Source of the DNA: Dysidea avara
Taxonomy: Eukaryota > Porifera > Demospongiae > Dictyoceratida > Dysideidae
Direction: 5' to 3'
Assembly (NCBI RefSeq): GCF_963678975.1
Contig: NC_089275.1
Coordinates: 24,365,977 to 24,429,976 of the forward strand
DNA: 64,000 nt
This document shows positions 11,492-26,400 of the stretch, piece by piece (within the stretch, counting starts at the first letter, position 1; every line of letters starts with the position of its first letter). Below the pieces are notes generated by a model. It made no database searches and was not told the DNA's origin. It was given only the letters and a program-made list of their open reading frames with translations. The position numbers were made by a program, and so were the translations under genes.

Positions 11492-14400
11492 CTACAAAAA
11501 TATATTTCGTTCATCTTTCACCAAACAGATTGTCTGTAATTACACATAATCATAATGAATTTAATTTAAATTGCAAATTTGTAAATGGTAATTATGTAAA
11601 GCTATTTGTAGTGAGAATAAATTAACATTTATCATCAGATACAATTTTATAACACAGATACAGAAAAATGAAACACTCTACCCAAAGAATTGTTATTGGT
11701 TGTTTACAAATGAGATGCAGGGGCAGATCCAGACTTTTTAAAGGGGGGTTCCACTTGAACCCCCCTGGATCCACCCCTGAGATGCTTTGAAAGTTTATAA
11801 CAAGCCTGTCCCCCTCCAGTTGTAAAATTGTATTGGTAGAGGTCTGTAGGCTATAGGGACCGTAGGAGTTGAACCATCTGCCACTTTTTATAGAGCTCTA
11901 GGATGGTACATAATTCACTACAGTTAATGCTTTGACAGCATCTAATGCTGTGCCAACACTTGTAATGACTGACTGTTATAAATTGGAAAGTTGATGCTAT
12001 AGGAAAGTGGCAACAAGACAGTAACAGAATGACCATGCAACGTAAAAGACTAACAAAGAAGTTTCCAGTCTCTGCAATCATATACACTTTACTACTGGTT
12101 CAAAGAAATAAAGTTCACTGTTAATTGGCTCTATTATCCAATACCCTATAGTAGCTGGCCCAATGGCCCTAGTATCTCAAATTCTTAACTACTCTAATTA
12201 TGGAGTGTGACTACTTTATTAGAGCACCTCAATTGTTATAGCAGGATCCAGCAAATGCTGCAAAAAAGTGCCATGCATTGTGTCAACTCTACGTATGATT
12301 TCAGTAACCATTTATACTGAACATAGCTTTCTGTTCCTGTCCTGTTTGTGCTTTCCTAGAGTTCTAGTACTTTTGTTCAAGTGGGCTAGGGCACCATTCA
12401 TCATTATTGAAAATTAGGGTATGCCTTGTGGTAACCACAAACTATCAACTGATTAAATAATACAAGCCAGAGCCTTTGACACCAATTGTGCAGTACATTA
12501 CTGCAGTAGATGATAGGCCAACTACGTATCTGCTATTTAGAGCTCTTCCCTGGTGTTCTACATTTAACTGAAACGCAATCTTTCTAGTAGACTATCTACT
12601 AAGTTTTTTCACAGCTTATACCGCTGATATATTCATATTTCATCCACAAGTTCACTTTCCATAGACTGAAATAACATTTCAGCTGCAGACAACAAATCAA
12701 CATGTAGTTTTATAGTTTCTACATGACAACAGTATTAGTCTCATTGTTCTCCATTTCTTGCACATTTAACCAGAGCATCAAGTGACCGCACAATATAGCT
12801 ATAAACAGAGCAATCAATTTTTCTTTCTTCATATGCAACTAGCTTCACAAAAAAAAACACAGCCCATCTGTTGTATGAAATATGCAAGCTGCACTGAATA
12901 TGCTGCACATTCAGATTGTGTGTATACTCGTATAGTGCAGGAAGTCATAAACTTCCACATTCACATGTATTTTTTTTTAAATTGCACCAATTCAACATAA
13001 TGGATAACTCCCACCAAGAGTTTATAATATAGAGAGGGAGGGAGAGTATCCAACACTGTATTACCTGGTCAAAACACAGTGTTCAAAGATTGTGCAATGA
13101 CTATCAGCACCAAAACTTATTAAATCACTACTGAAAAGGTGTTAATTCTATTAAAACAAAGCACTAAGAATGTTTCCCTTTGATAAATCAACACCTATCA
13201 ACGCTCTTCAGTAGGTGAAGCCAGGTGACGAATTTGTATGGAATTATACTGAAATATTCAGGATATGATGCAATCTTTGAATGCAGTGTGTTTTGACCAG
13301 GTAATACAGTGTTGGACACTCTCCCTCCCTCTTTATATTATGAACTCTTGCTCCCACTTGATATTTCAGCACAACAATGTATGACAATTAACTATACAAA
13401 CACCAATTATGAAACCGTCAAAGTGCATGTACATGGTGTTGTATGGCTTTGTGCTGAAACTTTGTGATTTAACTTAAAAAGAAATTTCTGCTGTATATTT
13501 CATCACCAGTACTTGTAACTTTATACACAGCATCACCTTACCCATTGCTACAAAACTGTTTACCAGATTTTTGAATTTTTACTTTGTTCAAGATTTATGA
13601 GCAAATTTTTGTTTTTGCGTGTCCGTATTTAAAGAGAAATTCAAGGATTCATGAATATACAATCATGTTGATATTGCACATGGATTAAGTAATATGACTA
13701 ACTAAAAAAATTGTTTACCGGATTTTTGAATTTCTATTGTATATGAAAATTATGGACAGGTAGATTAGAGTTAATTCCAAGACATTAAAAAAAATATCTT
13801 TTCCCTGTTCTGCCATTGTGTTACCCTTACTGTGTGCTTTGTTACACTCTTACTATTCTAGTACACCCCCAATTGCATACAAAACTGCATGATTTTTGAG
13901 TAATTAGTGATTGTGAAGTCCACATGGATTGTTTACAAAGGTGCGTGTTGGATGTGAGATGTGAAGTAATAACGCAAAATACATTGTTAACGTGATAGGC
14001 TTGACATTATTTTCTTGTCTCACTATACAGTTTTGGTCAACACAAACAAGTGGGTAGTACATAGTAGTCATAATGAGCATGCCAAAGCAGCATTTAATGA
14101 ATATGAATTATTAATGAAAACAGGTACTAATCATGTAATCTTCAAACAGCTCTTACATTGTGTGTTATACTTCACTATCCTCAAAACAATATCAAACATA
14201 CCATAAGAGGTACTTTAAGTCGAAAGGAAAGTGTACTAGTGTGACAGAAACGAATGAATAAACACACGGTGCATTAATTAGAAAACCAGCCAAAACGAGA
14301 CAAATCTGCACTTACAGCACTCCAGATCCTTTATCAAACCTTTTACATTGTCACCCACCCAAAAACAGAGTCTAGAAACAAGTTGTAGCCACTCTTTTGT

Positions 14401-17400
14401 TCTAACTTTAATAAAAGAACAACCGTTACCATGGCAACGGATGATGTAATTTACCGCTTGCGCCAAACAGGCCACAATTTAGTGTCATCTGGTATAGAAA
14501 AATGCACTGAATTCAATAGTGACACCATCACTTTAATTAAATTAAATACCAAAGAGTTATGAATACTGATTCATATGGAAGTTTATGACTTCCTGCACTA
14601 TAGACACAAAATCCCAGCCCATTCTCAAAAACCATGTAAGTGACCAGAAGCCAAGTAAAATCATTACAGAAGCATGTTTAGGGTGGTTTCACCAGATTCA
14701 ATAGCAGCACCTGAGGGTACCATCATCAGCTAGCTCACTTTTGGATACAAAGTTCACTAATCACATTCACAGGACATGATGTAGCTAGGTCTTCAGGATG
14801 TCCATCAAATTGGCTGTTGAGAGTATTCTTTGCACATGTGCAACCCTGATATGGAATTACATCTGATTCTGGTAACTGCTATAATCATGCTATTACACAG
14901 CACGAATAGAGCCACTTCATCAAACATGTCAGCAGATACAAGTATTAATGTACTAGTGAGCATGACTCAGCACCGCTGCTAGCATAAAAGAGGTCAGATC
15001 ATGAAGTTCATCATTAGCAGCTCAACAATGACTACTACCACAACTGCAATAATACTACTATTGGCTACTGGAATAGGTACAGTTCTAGCTAAATGTCCCA
15101 AGGATAACATTCATATTGTAAGTTGCTGTTGTCTTGGCTTCAACACTACTGGTACCTTTAACAAATGGAAATCAGGAGTGTACACTATGATTAAATTCTG
15201 TGGAGTAAAGCGTTATTATGATGCAGACGGGTATTGTGACACTGTCAATGGAGGAGGAAGATGGTTAGTGGTACAGAGGAGATGAGATGGAACTGAAGAC
15301 TTCAGCAGGAGATGGGATGAGTATGAAAATGGATTTGGGAAACTGACTGAAGGGTTTTGGTATGGACTCAGATCCCTCCATTGTCTCACTGATCAAGGTG
15401 ATTGGGAAATGAGAATGGACATCAAGTTAGCTGGTGGTACTAAAGTTGTCCTTCACTACGGCAAGTTTAAAGTTGCATCAGCTAAAGCAAAGTACAGACT
15501 AACTGTTGAAGGATTCCAGGGGACCACTACTGACCTTTACACAATGGAAGGAACTTCACCACAAAAAAAATAATGACAATGATCAATACGAAGGCAACTG
15601 TGCATTAGCTTATGGTGGATGGTGGCATGCAGCTTGCTTTCATGTAAGCCCCAATAGTGTTTACAAACAACGATTTGGAATTTACCTCAGTAACCAGTGG
15701 TACACTATGCTATCCGTGGAAATGAAATCAGACCAGTTCAGTGTAACATTTAACACACAACAACACTACTGCAGTGTGTAGTATAGTTCAGCCTAGTAGT
15801 GGTATTGCACATTTATTATTGATATTTGCTAGCAAATTTGTAGGTATTGCCACAAAAGTAATGATGAGTATTCCTAATTTAGTATGACCTTCATTATTAA
15901 AAAAACAAACTATAATAAATGTGATAAATTCTTTACAAACAGGCACATACTATTTTCAAGTACAAAGTAACTTAGTGCGTAAGGACCTTGGCTATTCCAT
16001 ATTTCAATTACTCAAATTCCGAATGTTAGAAGTGATTGTTCTATTAAATCATGGCATACATTCTAATACAGGTAGTGCACCATATTTCCTCATACAGAAG
16101 CTGCTGGATGTCCAGTCTTGCCTATAAGCAGGGATTCCAGGCCATGTGGAAAATAAACACTTGGTCTCAAATATATGTAAGCCCAAGCTACTATCGGAGC
16201 CTTCCTGTTAGTGGTTTCTTTCTTCGCTGCTGCTATTCATTATCAACATTAAATTTAGAGCCACCTGCAGGGATGAAGGCATGTGAGTCCACATTGTGCT
16301 AGTGCATATGTGTTAGGCAAATCACCTGTTCGCATGTTGCAACTATTACATATAGTGGGTATATGCAAAATCTGGTCTGTAGCTTAGCTACTGAACAAGA
16401 ACAAAATTACACTTCTCTGTGGTGTAGATAACATCTAAATCATCCACAAACATTACCAAGTGGTAGTATAGCAATATTCAGTACATACAGGAGTATTATA
16501 CTCTTGGTACATACCATCACCAATGTGTCCATAACCCATTGTACATAGAGCCAAATGCTTTACTCTTTCTCTCATCATTTCAACTATTTCATAAAAGTTT
16601 GCAAGGGGTAGAGAAATATCGTACTAGCAAATACATAAGACATATGCACAATTATAATACATATCATATGCATACTTTATATACCACTCCTTCCTTTAGT
16701 TGTGCCTCCACCAATCTTTCTCTAAGACCCCAAACAGCATTAACCTAACAGCAACACAAATAATGTATACACATTATTAATCCCATACATGCCTTAGTCA
16801 AATCTGTAGCAACCAATCCATCTTTAATCAGGCCCTCATTAAATGCAGCTTCAAGAAAGTCATTTAGTTTCTGTACACATAAATGTCAATGCCATAGACT
16901 ATGTACAGTGGTAACTTACTTCTTCATCGTGTCTGTTGTTAGAGCCAGCAGTCTCAATCAACACATAAAATGGTGATCTTTCCAATGGATTTCTTAACTC
17001 TGTGTGTTTAGTTACTAAATCCACTGACTGCCAATCCATGAATTCTAGAGCTACATTACAAACATATTCCATCACATGTTGTTAATATATTCTTTGTGGT
17101 ATAATATTATTATCGAAACATATGCGTGGGTGCAAAAGCTTGAACCAAGCTTTCATCACCAACACAAAGATAGAACATGCAATACATACCCATCAATCCA
17201 GTTTTGGAGGTAAAGCAATAGTCTCTAGTCATTTTAATAGCCATACAGTAAGTGTTAGGTAAAGTGTACTATCTATTAACCACATAATGGGAGACTCATA
17301 CACTTGTATCTATCAGTATACTATGTAGTAGTAAACATCACAGCTCTGTGTAACACAATTTAACTTAATCTAGCTATCAAAAGTTAAGCAGAATGAAACA

Positions 17401-20400
17401 GGAAATTTTCTGATTTATACATGATCACAATAATACATACAAACCTGACAAAACTTCACCAATCATAGCTTTGCTCCTGGCACAAATTTGTTGAACTTTA
17501 TCAAATGATTCACAACTCATGAATGCAACATTTTCTGCCTAGACATTAATCATACAAACTATTAGAATATCAATGAGATACCTTTGGTTTTGGAGGTAGT
17601 AATATGGATAGTTCAGTGATGATCCCTAATGTTCCCTCAGAACCAATGAACAACTGCTTTAAATCATATCCTACAACATGCAAAGCGAAGTTATCCCAAC
17701 ACAAGAACATTTACCGTGCACACGTTAACCTGTATTATCCTTTCTCATGGTTGAAAGTAAATCCAAGATGGTACCATTAGCCAATACCTTAACAAAAATA
17801 ACAATACAATATTTATAATACATAGCACTGCGAAGTACGTGCATGTGTAGGCTGCTATATCATCACATCAGTAATCAAATTTTACTACCTGAAAGTAGAG
17901 GTGACTGCTGAAAAAAATTATTTATTTGAATATCAAACAGTATGGAAGCAGTATTTAGTAAAATTCCCCCCTAAAGTAAGGTGCACTGCTAAAAATGCAG
18001 TGTCTAAAAACCATCGTAAAAATTATGTGATGAAAATCACCTTCATGGAATAGCCTTACTCCATTCAATATCATACAGCATTAAAAATAAGAAAACACTT
18101 ACAGGTATCTAGACATAGAATTTTTTTAAAATCTATAATTTGGTCTGCCTGTCTTGCTGCCTTCCACACTGCCTGATCACAGTTGCAAGGCTAGAGGCCA
18201 AACGAAGCAGCGCATGGCCACCATTTTATGCCACAACACCAAATTCACAGGTGGGAAGTTCCTTTTGTGGTTCTGACTACTGTAATGTATAACTTTTGTG
18301 CTTTGCTATTGCTTTTATCTTCTTTTAAATGGTCATCTTCTTCATGTCAGGAAACCATACAAAGGCGATAATTTTCTGTATCCTTGAAGGAGTGTATTTA
18401 GATGCAACGAAACTATTTGAGGCCTTTTACAGACTGTAGTAACCCTGGTAGTATCGTGTAGCAGCTAATATAAATGATTTCAATGGGCCACATTCCTTGA
18501 ACGACCAGATGACACTTCTTGCTGAGGCCACACTCCCTATGATCTAGCTCCAAGGTATTGTACCATGCCCACAGCTTAATGTACTGCATAACTTAGTAGT
18601 GCAGCATCAATGTATTTTATAGCAAAAAAAGTTTACAAAACAGTGCAATAATTTTAAAATGAAGTAGGGTTCCAGCAATAAAAAGTAGTGAAACAAGAAA
18701 TGATAGGGAAGATCCCTACTTGGCATTGTAGCCATGTGGGAGAATCTCTACTTTTGGTAAATTAATAATTTTGTTGCACTACATAGCTACTGTATAAAGT
18801 GGTGATTCTGAGGGGTCAGCAACAGGGCAAAAGTTGGCCTACAAGAATTTAAATTTTGAGACTATAAAGATTTACAGAGATATAATTTTATAAAGATTTA
18901 CTCAGGTAATTATATTATTCCTATTGATAATTGCTGTTTTATTATAATTATACAAGCAAGGTCACATAAATTTAATTTCTCAATCCCACCCACATCGCCG
19001 TTTTTCTTGCTGCATCACTGAATTTTTATACCATTGGTGGCTGAATGCAGTTATATAGATTAAGCAATTTAATAACTAGCTACGTATAGCAGACTAAAAA
19101 GATTGCAATATGGGTCATGTGAACTACGTAATTCAGCTATCCAGAAATGAATCAAATCCACCAGCTCACATTGCTGTTTTGGATGAACTAAGAGAAACTA
19201 ATATTACAAGTATAAGGAAAAGTTACATCTGAGTGGGGAATTAAAAAACAATAAAGTAAGGGAGGTCATCTACTATATAAGTCATACAGCTTGTCAATAG
19301 TACAGCTTTGACTACATGGATGAAATATCCGCTAGTATAGCTCTACGTTTAGACTTTTATTGGTTTTATTTTCCTATTCAAATGTAAATCGTTTGTTTAA
19401 TTTTTTTGTATGACTATACCACATCAAAAAGAAAGAATGGCTGTTGCACCAAATAACTTAAATTAACACAACTGAATGTACAAACAAACAAAATCTTACC
19501 ACATTCATGCCTAAGATGTTACCATGTAATGAGCCATAACGCATAAGACGAATTCCACCAGCATTGGTTGCAGCATTGCCTCCAATTTGACAGCTACAAA
19601 ACTATACATAATATTTTGTTGATCATAACATATAGTGACCTTCCTTTGGCAGCTAAATCAAGAGGCATTACAAACCCTTTATCCATTACCATACTTGATA
19701 GTGACTCTAAAATGCACCCTGCCTCACAAACAAGGATACCTATTTTGAACACAAATGCAACAACAATGATAAACAAATATAACACTAAAGCACCTGATAG
19801 TTCATCTACAGAAAGGACTCTGTTCATTGATGATAGTGCAATAACAACTTCATCAAATACTGGAGTACTACCACCTGAATAGTTAGGAAAACTAGTCAAT
19901 TATTGATATAGTATTACTCACCAACAAGTCCTGTGTTCCCACCTTGAGTCACCACTGCCAAGCTAGTACAAAAAAAAATTCAAAATCTTAAACCAAGTAC
20001 TGTATGTGTCTAACTTTCTCTCACTGCAATGCTTCAGTATCTGAGAAACCTGACCAGTTGTTTTGGGTTTAACCACAACAGAACTTTGTCCTCTACAATA
20101 GATAGCAAGCACATACACACACACACACATACTTGAATATCTGAGTTACAAAGTTATCTACTGTATATCTAAACATGAATATGTGTAGGAGTAATTCCTA
20201 TAAGTATAGGAATCATTTCAGATGTAAGTTTTTTTTGTATACTTATAGGATTTACTTCCACACTGGTATGGGAATTTTTACTTCACAGCATAAAGCTGTG
20301 TAGGAATCCTTTTTTAAAAGAGTAGAATAAACAAGTTGATGTTATGCTACTTCTAAAAACCAGGCAGCCATGCAGTTAATACTTTCCCATTCTGCAAATA

Positions 20401-23400
20401 ATCAACCATGTATATTTTATTCATGCTATTGCTACCATATCAAAAACTTTGACGCATTTACTGTACATTTAATTTTTACGAATTAAAAATTACGGAAAAT
20501 AACACTGTCTTTCAAACAACACATCATAACTTCCGCATACTTCAGTTTACGGAGATGGGGGTGCAATTATCAGAATCATTGATAAATTGCGCATCAATAT
20601 TTTGTATAGCGACCAATGGAAAAGAGGAGAGAGCCTTGTATGGCAAATTTATGCATCCAGGTATGAAATTGTACTGTGAAAAAACCTTGTTTTTTCATAT
20701 ATTTTGTGATGTATCTTTGTACAGTGACCAGTTCAGCCATTTGTTTGGGTGGATTCTTAATCTGTACGATTCAACTCATCGAATGAGACCAAGTTTAGTG
20801 AATTTGGGTATGGGCAACCCACCGTGCTTTTGAGGTTTGCGTACTGAGGTAACGAATTTCTCCAATAGAAAATTGTATGGGGCGCACATTGTGGTGGAGT
20901 CAACTGTTAACAACTGCCACTATAAAAGTGTTACAACAAATGCTTGGATGCCATTGTATAGAGAAATTCAAGGGCTTTGTTTTTATGCATGGTTTGTCAG
21001 GAAAATTATGGATTCTAATGGGTGTACTTTTGCCTTATTTGTATATAATGCAAATACATGTATTTTCTATTGGGCAAGAAACAATGGCTGTTCAAAAAAA
21101 TTTTAACTGATCAGTGGGACCAAGCTAAAGCTACAAAAAGAACATGAAGTAGTTTTTAGGCTGTGTTAATGTATATTTCATAAGAATTAAGGTTAAAATT
21201 TAGAACTTTGTACAAATGTTACAATTTCCATTAGCCTTTTTGATATGTTATTAATTTAGCTAGATAACTGGATCAAGGGGTACGCAACTCTAGGAATCAC
21301 GTTGACGATCCTGAGAATCAAGGTAGAATCATGGTGAATCACACCAGAATCACAAGAATCGTAACAATGTCACTCTTTGTAAATTATTAATAATGCACGT
21401 ATAATTTCAGTAAAACATTGTGTTTTGTGATGGTGTAACATGATTTTGTAATGGCGTGTATCGGACAAGGCACACAGCATCTGTTCTTAATTGGTTTGTT
21501 TACTTCCCAGCTTGCTTTCTCAGACTTTGAATGCGAGATTGCCTTTAGTGGTACACTGAAGATACAGTACTTCACGCATACGAGTTTACTTGCTAATTTG
21601 GCTTGTAGTTGTTGTGGAGCAATTGGTAAGGCTGCTAGCTATAGAGCAAGCTACACAGTTACTATTAAAAAGCTACCTAACATGATTTCTGCTTTTTGTA
21701 GACCCAATTGGGCAATGAGTGCAGAAGGAGCAAGCTAGACAATAGGGATGTACGAGCCCGCCAATGATAACTATAATATGTCCAGTCAGGCTGAAACTGC
21801 CATCACACTGATGCAGCCATACATCCAGAACATCTTCGTAGTTTGTGGCTATGACACTCTTCAAGTAATTGCAGAGATGAACATTGTTAACGAGTCACCC
21901 GAGTGTAATGACATTGACAAACTGTTGGAATATGTAAAGAAAACAGGTATGCACTATAGATAAACCGGTGATCGATCATGACACACTAACATTCCAGGTG
22001 TGATAATGCTGCATGACACACTGTGAAAGCAGTACTGATGCACACTGGCTCTAGCAACAGTGTGCTGGTTAGTAGTTACATGTGTAGCTAACTGATAAAC
22101 ATGTGACCGGACTTGACAAAACCAGGCTTCCACACACATCCAGATTTAATTTTGGAGGACTAGCTATATCAGTTTGAAATTTTGACATGCCACATTTTAT
22201 AAAGCTAGTGTGAAAATTTTAGGCCAATAACACTGGGTGGTCAAGTTACAGTTGATGTGTTGGATGTGTGTGGAAGCCTGGTTTTGTCAAATCTGGTCAC
22301 CTACATAATGTACTATAGATGCACATGTATAGTGTGGATAGAGTTTAATATCAAAGTCATCCAACCATCCAAGCCTTGCATTTTGTGTTACACAATTTAC
22401 ATATTTGCTCCTTGAACTGGGCCTGCAAAAATAGGACATGTGGGCACAAACTACACCCCATCATACAGTATAACCATATCTCAGTACTGTAATAGAATAT
22501 TTGCTTAATTTGTATATATGTATGTACCTAACTAAATTAATAATGGCTAAAAGTGTATGACCATATACGTATAATAGCATGATGGTATAAAATGTTATGA
22601 AAATTTTAAAAATTTATGTGTCAATGTGCCCTATTATAGCAGGTCCAGTCACATACTTTCATCCATGCCTTCTGTTTTATTTATAATGTGTTAACTAGCA
22701 AGCTTTGGGGTATAGATACTGGAGAACTGCCTATGTAAAGACTTGAGATCATCAATATTACATATTTTCAAAAAAGAATGAGGTTAACATTCGTCTATGT
22801 TCTGACAAAAAGGCTTGTAATGTTGAGTGTGAAACAAGATGCAGCAGGGACAACCAACACTGAATATACGTATACAGTATATGCATGATGCAAGTTTAGC
22901 ATTAGCATTTTCTTTGCACACTTTTGAGTAGGGGAGAAATAAAAGTTCTGTACATTTATGCATGCTTGTGAACAGTGCTAACTACATTTGTGTGTTGTTG
23001 CTGACCCATAAATTCTATCACTGCAGAGGGAAATAAAATAATTCCCACAAAGTACACTAGAGGCATATGGACTATACAATTACTCTATATAATTATGAGG
23101 TCCAATGTTAGTCACGCGTGGCCAGACCCTTTCCGCGCAGCCGCTTATCGATTAGACATTATAAGCGGCACGCTACAAGGGTCTGGATTAGTTCGTGATT
23201 TCAAAAATAACTGCTCTCACCAGTGGTTGGTGAGCGTTAATTGACTCACGCGATCTCTTAAGCGCCCAAGAAGTGGAATTGCTGTACCGGGCTGATGAAA
23301 TCGAGGACGAAAGCGTCTAGAGAGTGCCGGCTAGAGACCTGTGTGGGTTTTGCCTAATACCTAACAGTGAACCTTCGACAAGTAATTGTTTGGTAGACAA

Positions 23401-26400
23401 ACAATCTTAGTTCATCTTCATTTACAGCGAAAAATAAGTAGAAAATTTTGAGTGGAGTTGCTTGTGAAGAAGAAGCAGCACTTTTAAAGAAGGTATTATC
23501 GCAGTTCCATGGAGGAATCGATTTTGGATTGTTCTGGAACTTGTTCATAAGTTCATCCCCTTATCTCTGTGATAAGTGCCAAAGTCTCTTGAAAAGGCAA
23601 CGATCTCAGGAAGCAGAACGCGCCAAAACTAATGCAGACATTACTGCAAATTGTGCAGTTTTGTTTAATGCCAGAGGGAATGTACCTCCACCACCACCTG
23701 AGAGGGTTTCAACAGGAAACAAGAGATCTCAAGAAACCTCACCAGTGCCAGCTATCACACCAACCAGATCTTTGTCTCAATCAGATTCTGTAGATGTATC
23801 AGTAATGGCAGACTACAAATATCTTGTGTAAACTTACTGATCTACCTATAGGTAATTATCAAGCGACAGGCACAACCAGGCTGTGTACCAAAGCAAGCCA
23901 AGCACATCACTCCGAGGAGGAAGGGTGCAGTAGTATCACTCGCCACCGGACGTTACAGATTAGTGGCTACAAGTGTTTTTTTTCTTTACAAAGATACATG
24001 ACTATGTCATCATTTGTGTGGTGAGACAAATCCGCATTGAGATGAAGGCGATCTGTGGTTTGAAGAATGTTTCACTATTGAGAAATGGTAATGAAGGCTT
24101 GCAAAATTTCAGCTGGACTGCAATCTGGGAAGAATTTAGTCAGAGAGTTCACACCCTTCTCAAGTTGTTGCAGAAGATTTTATCCCGGAGTAGCAATATG
24201 TTTTTAACATATTTGATTTGTGTTATGCTTAAGGAGAGGTGCAAATATATGTCCCTACTCCACAGAGTGATATCTGTTTTGTTGTATGGCATGGAACTAG
24301 TCAGCAGGTACTTCTGGCATGTAACCTAGCTTCATATTATGTATGATGTACTTATTAAAGGTTTATAGGTACCTTCAACCTTTGATGGTGTGCATGTCAC
24401 CCTCTTCTACTGTGGGTATAATAACCAAGTTATCTAAGCAGTTTGATGCAAAAGTTTTGCATTGGGCTAGTGAATTAAAGAAGGTATATTAATTTAAGTG
24501 TTCCTTTTTATTTTTTTCTCCATTGTTTGTATAGAGGCTGGTGCCAATACAGCACTGTGAGTACAGTGTAGTGACAGATATACCCACAGATGAAGTAGAA
24601 CCATCGCAGCACTGTGAATACCACTTGGCAGATGTGTCCACAGATGAAGAGAGTGATTACTCCATTGGTGAAGTATCACTGATATCAGAATGTGAAAGTG
24701 TACATTTAGACAATGACGATAATGTTGATGTAGATGATGATGGAGAAGAAGTTGACGTTTTCCAGATTGACCCTAATGGCCTCATAGGTGGCAAAGTAGA
24801 GCTTGTGTCTCAGGATACTGGCAATCCCAACAATATTACAGTGCCTGTAGATGGTCATCAGATATCTGAATGTGATGTACTTGTGCCGGATACTAGTACT
24901 GCTAATAGTTTGATGCATGGGTCACCACTTGATACTCGAATGGAAGTAGAAGCCACCCAGGGGAGCTCAAGTGAGGTTTGCCAAACTGAGACTACTGTAG
25001 CCAGAAACATGTGCAATGCACCCATGGATGGCAATGGCTATGTTTGGGTAATAGACAACCTTGACATGAATGTGCGACATAGCTTTCAGAGAATCAATTG
25101 ATCCACAAAGTCTATGCATTTTTGTCATGCATATGCAGTCTTGAACAGATTCGATACATCAGGATTAGAAGATGGGCGACCTTCAGGAGTCCTGTCCTAT
25201 GAAGTTGTACTGCCAAATATGACTGACCTGCAACAGATCGTGGATGATTTTAAAGTGCTTGTATCAAGGTAGGCAATATGATGTCCTAAGACACATAGAA
25301 CATCAGCTTTGCATTGTTTTCACAAGCTTAGCTCGCTTGGATGGATATGTACCAGCTACCAGTGACTGGCATGCAAGACTTTGTCTTGTTACTTTATACT
25401 GAATAATTATGTGTTTTATATTATTGAATTTTAGGTTCTGCAAAACCGATTTTACTCTGTGACACCTCATGACAAGGGCACTTTGTTCCAACTAAAGCTG
25501 GTGATAAATTGTACTTCATTTGGAAAATTTCAAAGCATAATATGAAGGCAGCAGAGGACTTCTTGAATGTTGCAATGTGTGCCCATGTAACTACAGCAGC
25601 AGAGCAAGTGATGGATGAATCCAGACATTCATCGCCCGACTGTAAGGCCATTGCAGAATCTATTGTCAATAAATTTGTAAACATATCCATCCCTGACAGT
25701 GCAGTTTCTGGTAGTGTGACAAATGTTAATGATTCCATATATGCATATGCCACCAACTTCTTAACAATGGCACTGTTATGGCATGGATTTCATGATGCCA
25801 TCAAGATGGATGATGGCAACCGAATGCTGAGTTACTGGAAATTTTAAACTGCAACTTTCAAAGACACAGGACATTGCAACTATGCCAAAGAGGGGTTTCT
25901 CTTGTTGGCCCAGTCTTCTTTACTCTTGCCTAGAAAGATTGCTGAGATAAAGTGGTCTAGGACGATCAACACTCATGGCAGAACTGGGAAGAATATTCCA
26001 GTAGACCCTTCATTTGGAACATTTGAACAAAAGATTGAAGGGAATGTTGCATGGCTTAGGATCTAACATTTCTCCTGAGAGTGTTCAGCATGCCTCAAAG
26101 GTGTTGGGGCTAGTTGAGACAGTATGCACAAACTTTGAAAATATTTCCAATATTACGTCAACCAAAGACTATCACTCAATGCCATCCTTTGACAAGGATT
26201 TGCAAAACTTAGATGAACAGTTAGTGGCAGAGAAGATGTTTCAGATCACAAATGGGTGGTCTGATAAGGGATTTCATAAGCACAAACAATTAATGGCCTT
26301 AATTGACTGAAAAAATAGAAAGGAATGGGCTAAGAAGCAAGTACTGAATTATGATGCATATTGATCAATATTATAATTATTAAATCTTCTAACATGATTT

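Noticed and set aside
19594..19899. A single 101-residue protein on the minus strand
   Set aside because: It is exons 5 and 6 of D2HGDH read through the 54-bp in-frame intron; homology places the intron at 19,740-19,793.
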